Below are positions 34,447 to 43,448 of a DNA stretch of 64,000 bases, piece by piece. The stretch spans positions 27,481-91,480 of the forward strand of contig CAJTRE010000007.1 in assembly GCA_910578495.1 (NCBI GenBank). The letters run 5' to 3'. This stretch comes from an uncultured Dorea sp. GTDB lineage: Bacteria > Bacillota > Clostridia > Lachnospirales > Lachnospiraceae. The notes below the pieces were generated by a model. That model was not told where the DNA came from, ran no database searches, and worked only from the letters and a program-made list of their open reading frames with translations. The position numbers and the translations under genes are program-made. Within the stretch, counting starts at the first letter, position 1; the number at the start of each line of letters is the position of its first letter.

Positions 34447-37092
34447 TTACTGAGTTGTCCCCGGATCTGTTGGAGTTGTAGGATCTGTTGGTGGAGTCGG
34501 GGTAGGATCCGGAGTTGGAGTAGGATCCGGAGTCGGAGTCGGTTTTTCTTCCGGCTTTTGCTCTGGTTTTTGTTCCGGTTTCTGTTCCGGTTTTTGCTCC
34601 GGTTTCTGCTCCGGTTTTTGTTCTGGTTTTGTCGGTTTTTTATCCGGATTTTCCTTGTCAGGCGTTTCTTTGTCTGGCTCTTCTGTGTCCGGCTCTTCTG
34701 TATCCGGTTCTTCCTCGTCTTCGTCGTCCGGCTCTTCTTTCTCATCTTTAGTGTAATCTGCATGACCGTTACAAACTTCAGTTGGTGCGGTACCCTCTGC
34801 AAAGAGTTCAGATTTGGAAGGACACTTTCCAGCTACAGCCAATTTGCCGGATAGAGTACAGACTGTCCGCTTCTCCAGACCTTTCTCTGTATCAAATTCC
34901 TGACGTTCCAGATCTTCGTGGATACGGCTCATAATACCTCGCCATAGGCGGAATCGGAAACTAGTGTCAGAGTTACATTCTTTATTGTCGTCATATCCGC
35001 CCCATACTGCACATGTATAGTATGGCGTATATCCGCAGAACCACAAGTCCTTGTTGGAAGTTGTAGTACCTGTCTTACCTGCGACCGGCATATTGTAAAG
35101 CTGACAGGAACGGCCTGTACCGCTTGTTACAACAGTTTCCATAGCGCTTGTAAGAAGAGAAGCCGTTCCTTCTTTCAGCGCCCGATGAGATTCGCCGGGA
35201 TTCTCTAACAGTACGTTACCGTCATGATCTACAATCTTTGTATAGAAAGTAGGAGAATTGTATTTTCCACCGTTGGCGATTGCTGCAAAAGCAGAACACA
35301 GTTCGTAGTTATACACACCGTCGGTCAGACCGCCGAGCGCTAAAGTTTCATTAATATCACTGTAAATTCCGTCCTTGGTCTTTTTCTCTTTGACCAGAGT
35401 ACTGATTCCAAGCTTTTCGCAATATTCAAATCCTAACTCCTGAGAAATTTCATTACTTACTTTAACGGCGCACACATTAATGGAACTTGCGATAGCCTGA
35501 CGGTAAGTTACGTTTCCCTTATAAGAGCTGCTGGCATTTCTGATATTTCTACCGTTTTTATATTTGTAAGGCTCGTCTTTAACAATCGTAGAAAGAGATT
35601 TACCACATGCATCCAGCGCCGGTGCATAAGCTGCAAGAACTTTGAATGTAGAACCAGGCTGACGTTTAGAACCTTTGTATGCGCGGTTCAAACTGAGACT
35701 GGTGCTTTTCTTGCCGCGTCCTCCGACCATAGCTTTTACTTCGCCTGTTTTCTGATCCATAATGGTTACAGAAGCTTGTGGCTGAGGAGTGATGTTGATT
35801 GCTTCGTCATAAGTATCGCCCTTTTTGGCAATCGTCTTTTTCCATTCTTTTACCATGGCTTTTGCCTCGTCCTTACTGGAATAGAGAAGTCCCTGTTTTT
35901 TGCCATGTTTTTCCTTGGCGTATTTTTTAACATGACCGGAACTATAGTTTTCTACCGTTCCGTCTGCTCTTGTGACGGTCAGTGCATAATCCAGTCCCCA
36001 TTCTTTCAGATATGGATAGTTCTCGTCTTTGTTCATTTCTGAATCACAGATTTTCTGCATTGCCTTATTCTGTGTAGAATAGATATTCAAGCCACCGCTG
36101 TAAACAGCATTATAAGCCTGTGTCTCTGTGTAACCAAGCTGATCTTGCAGATCCTTCATCACCTGATCGGAGAGAGCATCAACAAAATAAGAAGTCGGTT
36201 TTTTTGCTTCTGTTTTGTTGTTGACTTTTTGAATTCGGTCATAAAGCTTGTCTTTCATTGCTTTATTATATGCGTCTTTGCTGATATATCCCTGTTCCAG
36301 CATATTATTTAATACGCTTTTTCGTCTTTTTGCATTGTCCTTAGGGTTGGTCACCGGGTTGTATCCGGATGGATTCTGTGTAATTGCAGCGATACAGGCG
36401 CTTTCGGAAAGAGTGAGTTCAGATACGTCTTTGCCGAAATATCGTTTTGCGGCTGACTGTACGCCGAGACAGTTTTGTCCTAAGTTGATCGTATTCATGT
36501 AGCTTTCCAGAATCTCTTCCTTGCTCATCTGTTTTTCAATTTCAATTGCAAGATATTGTTCTTGGAATTTTCTTTGTAGTTTATCAAAAAAAGTTTTTTC
36601 ATTTACGAAGTTTGGGAAAACATTGTTTTTGATGAGCTGCTGCGTCAACGTACTGGCTCCTTGTTCATCTCCGGAGAGAGTATAGATACCGGCACGAATG
36701 AGTCCTTGCAGGTCAATACCGTTGTGTTCGTAGAAACGTTCATCTTCAATAGCTATGAATGCATTTCCCAGGTCTTTTGGTATGTCGTCAATAGTTTTGT
36801 AGATTCGATTAGAGCCGGATGCAACGAAACGCTCTAGTTCCGTTTTTCCATCGTCCGCATATACAAAAGTTGTAAACCCTTTTGGTTTAACATCGGCTGG
36901 AGTAACATCCGGGGCATTGTCGATAATACGTTTGACAAGCAGTCCCCCTGTGCCGACGCATACGACTGCAATCAGTACCAGACAGAGTAAAAATCCTTTG
37001 AATAGGCGTATTCCAACCCGTTTTCCCTGCATGGAAGATTTTGATGTTATTTCTTTCTGCTTTTTTGTGGCATGTTTTTTACCATAATTCAT
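34447..37092 (-). CDS. Class A penicillin-binding protein (transglycosylase/transpeptidase)
   Basis: An 881-residue bifunctional cell-wall enzyme. After a basic cytoplasmic stretch comes one membrane anchor (FLLCLVLIAVVCVGTGGLLV, about 35-54). The GT51 transglycosylase domain follows with AIEDERFYEHNGIDLQGLIR, GASTLTQQLIKN and the ESYMNTINLG block. The transpeptidase domain has RQPGSTFKVLAAYAPAL (SxxK), SSINVCAV (SxN) and AGKTGTTTSNKD (KTGT). The last 130 residues are a low-complexity tail: acidic, then KPEQ repeats, then Pro/Thr/Asp, typical of extracellular wall-spanning tails. GGAGG precedes ATG 37090-37092. Confidence 0.95.
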   Translation of the reverse strand: MNYGKKHATKKQKEITSKSSMQGKRVGIRLFKGFLLCLVLIAVVCVGTGGLLVKRIIDNAPDVTPADVKPKGFTTFVYADDGKTELERFVASGSNRIYKTIDDIPKDLGNAFIAIEDERFYEHNGIDLQGLIRAGIYTLSGDEQGASTLTQQLIKNNVFPNFVNEKTFFDKLQRKFQEQYLAIEIEKQMSKEEILESYMNTINLGQNCLGVQSAAKRYFGKDVSELTLSESACIAAITQNPSGYNPVTNPKDNAKRRKSVLNNMLEQGYISKDAYNKAMKDKLYDRIQKVNNKTEAKKPTSYFVDALSDQVMKDLQDQLGYTETQAYNAVYSGGLNIYSTQNKAMQKICDSEMNKDENYPYLKEWGLDYALTVTRADGTVENYSSGHVKKYAKEKHGKKQGLLYSSKDEAKAMVKEWKKTIAKKGDTYDEAINITPQPQASVTIMDQKTGEVKAMVGGRGKKSTSLSLNRAYKGSKRQPGSTFKVLAAYAPALDACGKSLSTIVKDEPYKYKNGRNIRNASSSYKGNVTYRQAIASSINVCAVKVSNEISQELGFEYCEKLGISTLVKEKKTKDGIYSDINETLALGGLTDGVYNYELCSAFAAIANGGKYNSPTFYTKIVDHDGNVLLENPGESHRALKEGTASLLTSAMETVVTSGTGRSCQLYNMPVAGKTGTTTSNKDLWFCGYTPYYTCAVWGGYDDNKECNSDTSFRFRLWRGIMSRIHEDLERQEFDTEKGLEKRTVCTLSGKLAVAGKCPSKSELFAEGTAPTEVCNGHADYTKDEKEEPDDEDEEEPDTEEPDTEEPDKETPDKENPDKKPTKPEQKPEQKPEQKPEQKPEQKPEQKPEEKPTPTPDPTPTPDPTPTPPTDPTTPTDPGTTQ
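34541..34632 (-). repeat. 12-bp tandem repeat coding KPEQ units
   Basis: About seven copies of a 12-base unit that encodes Lys-Pro-Glu-Gln (last one KPEE) lie within the C-terminal tail of the penicillin-binding protein. Copy number at such tracts often varies between strains. Confidence 0.85.
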
Positions 37093-37313
37093 GAGTCTAA
37101 GCCTCCTTCACACCAAGTCATTATACCAAAGATATGTATTGAAATAAAGATAAAAATGAAAAGTTCATATTTTGCTATGAAATTCTTAAGAAATTCGTTA
37201 TGATATATATAACTGTTTCGACAGATGATAAATCGGAAGCAAGAGACAGTTATGTATACTTATTATTGAACTACTAATATTCAATAAGTATGATAGGGAA
37301 AAGGGTGGGAATT

Positions 37314-37982
37314 ATGAAAGCACAGTATAAAATTGTTTACGAGGGCGGAACGTCTGAGATTATAGAGAAAAAATCTCGTTTTATCGCTACAGTGGCGCCT
37401 GTAAAAACGGAGGAAGAGGCGCTTGAGTTTATTGAATCTCTAAAGAAAAAATACTGGAATGCCTCACATAACTGTATGGCGTATGTGATCGGTGAGAATC
37501 AGGAGCTTCTTCGATTCAGCGACGACGGAGAACCGGGAGGCACCGCAGGGAAGCCTATACTGGATGTAATCTTGGGAGCAAAACTTCACAATGCTGCAAT
37601 TGTAGTAACTAGATATTTCGGTGGAACACTTCTTGGAACCGGGGGGCTTGTGCGGGCATATTCGTCAGCGGCACAGGCAGGCCTTGCTGCTTCTAAGATT
37701 ATAACCAGAATTTCTGGATTTAAACTAAAGATTACCACAGATTATAACGGTTTGGGAAAAATACAGTATATACTTGGAGAGAAGAAAATACAGATTTTAG
37801 ATTCTGAGTATACGGATATTGTTGTTTTATACGCATTGGTTCCATCGGATATGTTGGAACAGATTCAGTCAGATATTACAGAAGGGACTGCGGGGAGAGC
37901 TAAGCTTCATGTGGGAGACGAGTGCTGGTTTGGAGAAGTGGACGGAGAAATTATCATATTAGAGGTAACAGTTCAGCTATAG
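37314..37982 (+). CDS. yigZ: YigZ/IMPACT family protein
   Basis: A 222-residue member of UPF0029/IMPACT. The N-terminal domain carries the signature HNCMAYVIGENQELLRFSDD followed by GEPGGTAGKPIL, and the C-terminal ferredoxin-like DUF1949 domain spans about 140-205. Bacterial members are linked to translation or stress but their biochemical role is unsettled. ATG 37314 follows GGGTGGG; a longer in-frame start at 37290 is less well supported. Confidence 0.88.
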   Translation: MKAQYKIVYEGGTSEIIEKKSRFIATVAPVKTEEEALEFIESLKKKYWNASHNCMAYVIGENQELLRFSDDGEPGGTAGKPILDVILGAKLHNAAIVVTRYFGGTLLGTGGLVRAYSSAAQAGLAASKIITRISGFKLKITTDYNGLGKIQYILGEKKIQILDSEYTDIVVLYALVPSDMLEQIQSDITEGTAGRAKLHVGDECWFGEVDGEIIILEVTVQL

Positions 37983-38033
37983 TCGGTAAAATAAACGAAT
38001 CATGCTTGCATGAATGAGTGTATTTTACCGACT
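37981..38033 (+). terminator. Terminator-like hairpin after yigZ
   Basis: AGTCGGTAAAATA (37981-37993) pairs with TATTTTACCGACT (38021-38033). The loop itself holds CATGC/GCATG. The left arm begins within the last bases of the gene's stop region. Confidence 0.7.
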
Positions 38034-38150
38034 ATGAGCAGAGCGCCGGATTATGAGCAAAAATAGTTGCACAGCAACGAATAGCACGTTAGTGCGGTTT
38101 TGCGAATGGCGCGGGCTGAACTGTTACTATTAGAGGATTGACTCCGGATA
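38034..38150. other. Intergenic element of unknown nature
   Basis: No gene. The 117 bases between two hairpins contain small stems (GTTGCACAGCAAC; GCACGTTAGTGC) and a GC-rich block GAATGGCGCGGGCTGAA ending CTGTTACTA. The sequence CTGAACTGTTAC recurs in inverse form near 42157 (GTAACAGTTCAG). It looks like a dispersed intergenic repeat or small RNA rather than random spacer. Confidence 0.3.
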
Positions 38151-38151
38151 A

Positions 38152-38184
38152 AATAAAGCGGACGCCTGCAACGTCCGCTTTATT
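38152..38184 (-). terminator. Terminator of the hibernation factor gene
   Basis: AATAAAGCGGACG (38152-38164) pairs perfectly with CGTCCGCTTTATT (38172-38184), with a seven-base loop and T-rich ends on both strands. Confidence 0.85.
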
Positions 38185-38212
38185 ATCATTCAGGTTATGT
38201 TTGACCGGTTCA

Positions 38213-38749
38213 TTAATTAAATTCCGGTTCAATCAGTCCGAAAGAACCATTCTTTCTCTTGTAAACAACATTTACTTCCTCTGTCTCTGCATTGAAAAAT
38301 ACGAAGAAATCATGTCCTAAAAGATCCATCTGCACACAGGCATCTTCCGGATACATTGGTTTGATACCGAATTTTTTCGTGCGGACAATCTTAATCTCGT
38401 CATCAGCTTCTGTACTCTCTGCGCTGTCGAAGAATTCCTGTTTAAAGTTGCCGCCTTCCTGATGTCTTGCAACCAGTTTGTTTTTATACTTGCGAAGCTG
38501 ACGTTCAATGACTTCCTCTACCAGGTCAATTGATACGTACATATCATCGCTTACCTGTTCAGAACGGATAATGTTTCCCTTTACAGGAATGGTTACTTCG
38601 ATTTTCTGGCGTTCTTTTTGTACGCTCAGAGTTACGTGGATTTCCGTATCAGGAGTAAAGTACCTTTCTAATTTTCCTAACTTGCTTTCTACAGCTGTTT
38701 TTAACCCTTCGGTTACATCGATGTTCTTTCCAATAATGATAAATTTCAT
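38213..38749 (-). CDS. hpf: Ribosome hibernation promoting factor, long form
   Basis: A 178-residue long-type HPF/RaiA. The N-terminal ribosome-binding domain (MKFIIIGKNIDVTEGLKTAV, then KLGKLERYF and TLSVQKERQKIEVTIP) occupies about 1-100, and the C-terminal dimerisation domain is recognised by IVRTKKFGIKPMYPEDACVQ and LGHDFFVFFNAETEEVNVVY. The long form alone makes 100S ribosome dimers in stationary phase. AAGGAG precedes ATG 38747-38749. Confidence 0.95.
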   Translation of the reverse strand: MKFIIIGKNIDVTEGLKTAVESKLGKLERYFTPDTEIHVTLSVQKERQKIEVTIPVKGNIIRSEQVSDDMYVSIDLVEEVIERQLRKYKNKLVARHQEGGNFKQEFFDSAESTEADDEIKIVRTKKFGIKPMYPEDACVQMDLLGHDFFVFFNAETEEVNVVYKRKNGSFGLIEPEFN

Positions 38750-38848
38750 GATGTCAACTCCTTTTCACATAATTTCAGATATTAAAGTCAGATAATTAAT
38801 ACTGAAATAAAGATATATCTGATATAAGTAGTATATCATGTTTGGAGT

Positions 38849-39463
38849 CTAATGTATAGCACGTATTACTTCAATTCTGGAAATTTTTCCTTTATGCATC
38901 TTAGCAACTCTGAGACCACATTCAGAAGAGAAGTATGCGCAGGCGCCTACACCTTGTTCCATATCTTCTTCTTCCAATTTTTTTACCAAGACGTCGGTCA
39001 GAGTCTCTTTGTCTTCATATGGAATATGGAGATCCAGAAGTTTGTTTGCAATTTTTACTTTTGTAGTGGCGCGAAGGATTATCTCGCTTGGTATGTCAAA
39101 TTCACAGAACAAGTATTTTCTTGTGGCAAATAATACGGCAATGGCACATACACCAATCAGGCTTCCCCATATAGAAGAATGTTCAATGATAATCTGACGG
39201 GCGATGGCGAAAATCAGAACTTCAAATACCGTATTTGGCGTGTGGTAGTAAACCATACGAATAAGTTCTACACCAATAATCAGATTAAAACATGTTTCCA
39301 AGAGGTCGTCATAATTTGGCCATGTCTCAAGATTTGGGATATGCACTATGGATGTCACCATACGGAAACACAGCAGGATGATTCCGAGGGCAAGCATCAG
39401 CGCAATAAAAAATTCCATAAGCTCGGTCAGTTTCTTCAAAAGGTTTGCAATAATTGGTCTCAT
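38849..39463 (-). CDS. PsiE-like membrane protein with C-terminal soluble domain
   Basis: A 204-residue protein. The N-terminal 120 residues have four hydrophobic segments (FFIALMLALGIILLCFRMV, CFNLIIGVELIRMVYY, VFEVLIFAIARQIIIEH, SLIGVCAIAVLFATRKYLF) with the ELIRM and AIARQ pattern of the PsiE family, whose role is unclear. The C-terminal 75 residues (IPSEIILRATTKVKIANKLL and onward) look like a soluble domain that PsiE itself lacks. AAAGGAGG precedes the start 11 bases after the typA stop, so the two genes are co-transcribed. Confidence 0.7.
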   Translation of the reverse strand: MRPIIANLLKKLTELMEFFIALMLALGIILLCFRMVTSIVHIPNLETWPNYDDLLETCFNLIIGVELIRMVYYHTPNTVFEVLIFAIARQIIIEHSSIWGSLIGVCAIAVLFATRKYLFCEFDIPSEIILRATTKVKIANKLLDLHIPYEDKETLTDVLVKKLEEEDMEQGVGACAYFSSECGLRVAKMHKGKISRIEVIRAIH

Positions 39464-39474
39464 AGAGTCCTCCT

Positions 39475-41301
39475 TTAAGAGCGGTTGCCTCGTTTACGCA
39501 TTTTAGGATCTAAGATTTTTTTGCGGATACGAAGTGATTTTGGGGTGACTTCCAGTAATTCGTCGGTGTCAATAAAATCAAGCGCCTGTTCCAGACTTAA
39601 CACTTTTGGCGGTGTGAGACGAAGTGCGTCGTCTGCACTTGAGGAACGGGTATTGGTCAAATGCTTTGTTTTACATACATTTACTTCAATATCGTCTGTC
39701 TTAGCGTTTTCGCCAATGACCATACCAGAGTATACCTTTTCTCCGGCCCCGATAAAGAGGTTTCCTCGTTCCTGTGCACTGTAAAGTCCGTAAGTAACGG
39801 ATTCCCCGGTCTCGAATGCAATAAGGGAACCTTGTTTTCTGTACTGGATATCTCCTTTATATGGAGCGTATCCTTCGAAAGCAGTATTCATGATACCATT
39901 TCCTTTGGTATCGGTCAGAAACTCTCCGCGGTATCCGATCAGCCCTCTTGCCGGGATGGAAAATTCCAGACGGGTGTAGCCGCCGTTTGAAGTACCCATG
40001 TTCCTAAGTTCCCCTTTGCGCTGGCTTAACTTGTCGATGATTGTTCCTGTAAATTCTTCCGGTACGTCAATATAGGCGTTTTCCATAGGTTCTAATAATT
40101 TGCCGTTTTCGTCTTTTTTATATAAAACTTCTGCCTTGCTGACTGCAAATTCATATCCTTCGCGGCGCATATTTTCCACCAGTACAGACAGATGTAATTC
40201 GCCTCTGCCAGATACTTTAAAGCTGTCTGTATTTTGGGTATCTTCTACGCGGAGGCTGACATCAGTATTCAGTTCGCGGAAGAGGCGTTCTCTTAAGTGA
40301 CGGGAAGTTACGTATTTACCCTCTTGTCCTGCGAACGGGCTGTCATTTACCACAAACTGCATAGAGATGGTTGGTTCAGAGATTTTCTGGAATGGGATTG
40401 CCTGTGGGTTTTCCGGGGAGCACAGAGTGTCTCCGATGGCAATATCTGAGATTCCGGAGATGGCAACGATAGAACCAATGCCTGCTTCTTTTACCTCTAC
40501 TTTATTCAGTCCGTCAAATTCATATAGTTTGCTGATCTTTACTTTTTTCTGTTTGTCAGAATCGTGATGGTTGACCATCATCATCTCTTGATTTACTTTA
40601 ATCGTGCCGTTATCTACTTTGCCGACGCCGATCCGTCCTACGTATTCGTTGTAGTCGATGGTGCTGATGAGTACCTGTGTCGGTGCTTCCGGATCACCTT
40701 CCGGAGCAGGGATATAGTCTAAGATTGTTTCGAAAAGTGGTTGCATATTTTTCTCTTCATCGGTCAGATCCAGAACAGCAACGCCTGCTTTTGCAGAAGC
40801 ATAGACGAACGGACAGTCTAGTTGTTCGTCGGATGCGTCCAGATCCATGAAAAGTTCCAGCACTTCATCGATTACTTCATTCGGTCTTGCTTCCGGACGG
40901 TCAATTTTATTGATACATACGATGACAGGAAGGTTCAGTTCCAATGCTTTTCGCAGGACAAATTTTGTCTGTGGCATAGCGCCCTCGAAAGCATCTACAA
41001 CGAGGATCACGCCGTTTACCATTTTAAGGACGCGTTCCACCTCGCCGCCGAAGTCTGCATGTCCGGGGGTGTCGATAATATTAATTTTTGTATCTTTATA
41101 ATATACGGCAGTGTTCTTAGATAGAATCGTAATACCTCTTTCGCGTTCAATATCGTTGGAATCCATGACGCGTTCTTCTACTTCCTGATGTTCTCGGAAT
41201 ACACCGCTTTGTTTTAAAAGTTCATCCACCAATGTTGTTTTGCCATGGTCGACATGGGCGATGATTGCAATATTTCGTACGTCGTTACGTGTTGTTTTCA
41301 T
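39475..41301 (-). CDS. typA: Translational GTPase TypA/BipA
   Basis: A 608-residue ribosome-binding GTPase. G1 AHVDHGKTTLVDELLKQSG, G2 region ERERGITI, G3 DTPGHADF and G4 NKID are all present, followed by the EF-G-like domains and the BipA C-terminal domain (RGLIGYRGEFLTDTKGNGIM). It acts in ribosome assembly and stress adaptation. AAGGAAGA precedes ATG 41299-41301. It is followed by a PsiE-like gene in the same direction. Confidence 0.97.
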   Translation of the reverse strand: MKTTRNDVRNIAIIAHVDHGKTTLVDELLKQSGVFREHQEVEERVMDSNDIERERGITILSKNTAVYYKDTKINIIDTPGHADFGGEVERVLKMVNGVILVVDAFEGAMPQTKFVLRKALELNLPVIVCINKIDRPEARPNEVIDEVLELFMDLDASDEQLDCPFVYASAKAGVAVLDLTDEEKNMQPLFETILDYIPAPEGDPEAPTQVLISTIDYNEYVGRIGVGKVDNGTIKVNQEMMMVNHHDSDKQKKVKISKLYEFDGLNKVEVKEAGIGSIVAISGISDIAIGDTLCSPENPQAIPFQKISEPTISMQFVVNDSPFAGQEGKYVTSRHLRERLFRELNTDVSLRVEDTQNTDSFKVSGRGELHLSVLVENMRREGYEFAVSKAEVLYKKDENGKLLEPMENAYIDVPEEFTGTIIDKLSQRKGELRNMGTSNGGYTRLEFSIPARGLIGYRGEFLTDTKGNGIMNTAFEGYAPYKGDIQYRKQGSLIAFETGESVTYGLYSAQERGNLFIGAGEKVYSGMVIGENAKTDDIEVNVCKTKHLTNTRSSSADDALRLTPPKVLSLEQALDFIDTDELLEVTPKSLRIRKKILDPKMRKRGNRS

Positions 41302-41454
41302 ATAACATCTTCCTTTTCTTTTCCTATTAAATGTGCTTTATTAGTGTATCACATTTTACAGATTTTACAAGTATTTAGTTCTAAAACGGGAACTTGCTTC
41401 ATAGACTATGTAATGACTCAAAATACGATTCAGAGGAAGGGAGAATGTCAAATT

Positions 41455-42084
41455 ATGTCAGATAAGATTATTGAAAACAACCAGGTAACCATCATGGGAG
41501 AGGTAGTTTCCGCATTTTCGTTCAGCCACGAGGTGTTCGGAGAAGGATTCTATATGGTGGATGTAAGCGTAAAACGCTTGAGTAACTCAGAGGATAAGAT
41601 TCCGGTTATGATTTCAGAGCGGCTGATTGATGTGAGCGAGGACTATACCGGACAATTTATTATGGTCAGCGGACAGTTCCGCTCTTATAACAGACACGAT
41701 GAACAAAAGAACAGACTGGTGCTATCCGTATTCGCAAGAGAAGTGTCTTTTATTGAAGAGGAACTGGATGGAGCTAAAACAAACAGTATCTTGCTGGATG
41801 GTTACATATGTAAACTGCCAGTTTACCGGAAAACTCCGCTGGGAAGAGAGATTGCAGATCTTCTTCTTGCTGTGAACAGACCATATGGAAAATCGGATTA
41901 CATACCTTGTATCTGTTGGGGGAGAAATGCAAGGTTTGCGTCGGCTTTTGAGGTAGGAGAGCACGTACAGATTCTGGGACGTATTCAAAGCAGGGAATAT
42001 GTAAAGAAATTGACGGAGACGGAGACAGAAAAACGTGTGGCATATGAGGTCTCTGTAAGCAAGCTTGAATGTATGGAAGATTGA
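41455..42084 (+). CDS. OB-fold single-strand DNA-binding-like protein
   Basis: A 209-residue soluble protein with two stretches of OB-fold character: residues 8-110 (NQVTIMGEVVSAFSFSHEVF, then YTGQFIMVSGQFRSYNRHDE, FAREVSFIEEE) and 118-200 (NSILLDGYICKLPVYRKTPL, then CICWGRNARFASAFEVGEHV, QILGRIQSREY). The second resembles SSB and the first a degenerate copy. It has no acidic SSB tail, so it is not the housekeeping SSB. ATG 41455 lies downstream of GAAGGGAG. The long upstream frame overlaps typA on the other strand and is not translated. Confidence 0.7.
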   Translation: MSDKIIENNQVTIMGEVVSAFSFSHEVFGEGFYMVDVSVKRLSNSEDKIPVMISERLIDVSEDYTGQFIMVSGQFRSYNRHDEQKNRLVLSVFAREVSFIEEELDGAKTNSILLDGYICKLPVYRKTPLGREIADLLLAVNRPYGKSDYIPCICWGRNARFASAFEVGEHVQILGRIQSREYVKKLTETETEKRVAYEVSVSKLECMED

Positions 42085-42113
42085 TAATATTATTGATATT
42101 ATATGGCTAAAGT

Positions 42114-42149
42114 AATAGGATTAGAGTGCTTTGACACCCTAATCCTATT
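42114..42149 (+). terminator. Terminator before the sugar operon
   Basis: AATAGGATTAG (42114-42124) pairs with CTAATCCTATT (42139-42149), followed by GTTATTT. Confidence 0.8.
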
Positions 42150-42187
42150 GTTATTTCGTAACAGTTCAGAAAATTTAAAAAGTAATA

Positions 42188-42216
42188 TTGACAATTCGGA
42201 CATACAATGTTAAACT
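42188..42216 (+). promoter_or_regulatory. Promoter of the ROK-PfkB-SIS-ABC operon
   Basis: TTGACA (42188-42193) and TAAACT (42211-42216) are 17 bases apart, 31 bases before ATG 42247. The AT-rich sequence around the -10 is a likely place for the ROK repressor to bind. Confidence 0.7.
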
Positions 42217-42246
42217 AATTAAAACGGTTATAAAAAGAGGTATAAA

Positions 42247-43434
42247 ATGAGTGGGTTAAATGTAAAGTATAGTGCGGATATAAGAACAAACAATAAAAAG
42301 CGGATTATTGATATTTTGAGAACCGGAAGTAAGACAAAAAAACAGATAGCGGATGAATTAGATGTCAGTATAGCCACAGCTTCCAGCTTGTGTAATGTGT
42401 TGATAAAAGATGGATATTTGTTGTCCAGTTCTACAAAGAATTCTGAAGGCGGAAGAATTCCACAAAAGTTTGCTTTAAAAGCAAAAGTGAAGTATGCAGT
42501 CGCTTTAAATATGGTTGAAAAAGATATTATTACTTTGGCACTTGTAAATATCTGTGGGGACATTGTTAATCAAAAGCATATTTCATCACTTCAATGTAAA
42601 AATGCCAGTGAATTGGTTTTGTTTAGCTGTAAATGTATAGAAGAGCTTTTGAATGAAAATTCGATTTTAAGAGAGCAGGTTCTTGGGATAGGAGTTGCCG
42701 TATCAGGAAATGAAATGGTAGGAAGCAGTATAATTAAAAATTGTGTGGCGAATCCTTTACTTAACAATCAATGCATTCGCAAAGATTTCGAGGAATATTT
42801 TCCAAATATTCCGGTTTATATTGATAACGAAGCAAATGAGGCCGTTTTGGTACTGTTTCAGCAGGAGCAAAGAGAAGATCCGTCTATTGAGGATACAGTT
42901 TATCTATATATAGGAGATGGGGTGGGTGTTGGAATTATAGCAAATGGAAAGTTGATAGAAGGAAGTCATGGGATAGGAGGAGAAATTAATCATATACAAA
43001 TAGGAAAGCGTAATTATGAATGCTATTGTGGACAAAAAAATTGTATAGAAACAGAGATTTCTATTGAGGGTTTCCAACGGAAATTTTTCGAAGATATGCA
43101 TAAGGAGCATGAATTTAACCGATATGGATGGGATATTTTAGAAGATGCAGTAAAAAACAAAAATGAAATTGCATTGAAGATAATGGAAGAGAATGGTACG
43201 TTAATCGGATATACTATTTCAATTCTAAGTCAGATATTTGATGCAAAGACATATTGGATCGGTGGATTTGATGAGTTTATTTTCAATCAGTTATATCCAT
43301 ATATTATCGGCGAACTGAAAAAGAGATCGGTGTTTAGTGATATTATTGATTATCGAGTAAGATTTGACAAAGGATTTCATAGTATTATCACAAGGGGATG
43401 TTATGAATTAGTATTTCGTAATTGGCTTCCATAA
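42247..43434 (+). CDS. ROK-family transcriptional repressor (NagC/XylR type)
   Basis: A 395-residue regulator. Residues 15-60 form a winged HTH (RTGSKTKKQIADELDVSIAT, recognition helix through ASSLCNVLIKDG). The ROK sugar-binding domain follows, with GIGVAVSGN, VYIDNEANEAVL, YLYIGDGVGVGIIANGKLI, GSHGIGGEINHI and the zinc motif CYCGQKNCIETEIS. ROK repressors release DNA on binding the pathway sugar or sugar phosphate. It is first in the operon, 31 bases after the promoter, so it probably controls itself and the eight genes after it. Confidence 0.9.
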   Translation: MSGLNVKYSADIRTNNKKRIIDILRTGSKTKKQIADELDVSIATASSLCNVLIKDGYLLSSSTKNSEGGRIPQKFALKAKVKYAVALNMVEKDIITLALVNICGDIVNQKHISSLQCKNASELVLFSCKCIEELLNENSILREQVLGIGVAVSGNEMVGSSIIKNCVANPLLNNQCIRKDFEEYFPNIPVYIDNEANEAVLVLFQQEQREDPSIEDTVYLYIGDGVGVGIIANGKLIEGSHGIGGEINHIQIGKRNYECYCGQKNCIETEISIEGFQRKFFEDMHKEHEFNRYGWDILEDAVKNKNEIALKIMEENGTLIGYTISILSQIFDAKTYWIGGFDEFIFNQLYPYIIGELKKRSVFSDIIDYRVRFDKGFHSIITRGCYELVFRNWLP

Positions 43435-43448
43435 TGGAGGGATGTGCC

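Noticed and set aside
41245..41454. Longer N-terminus for the OB-fold protein
   Set aside because: It overlaps the start of typA on the opposite strand, and ATG 41455 opens the domain directly with a reasonable upstream purine tract.
42157..42187. GTAACAGTTCAG as an operator of the sugar operon
   Set aside because: The same string in reverse occurs in an unrelated intergenic region near 38118, so a shared intergenic repeat is more likely than a specific operator.
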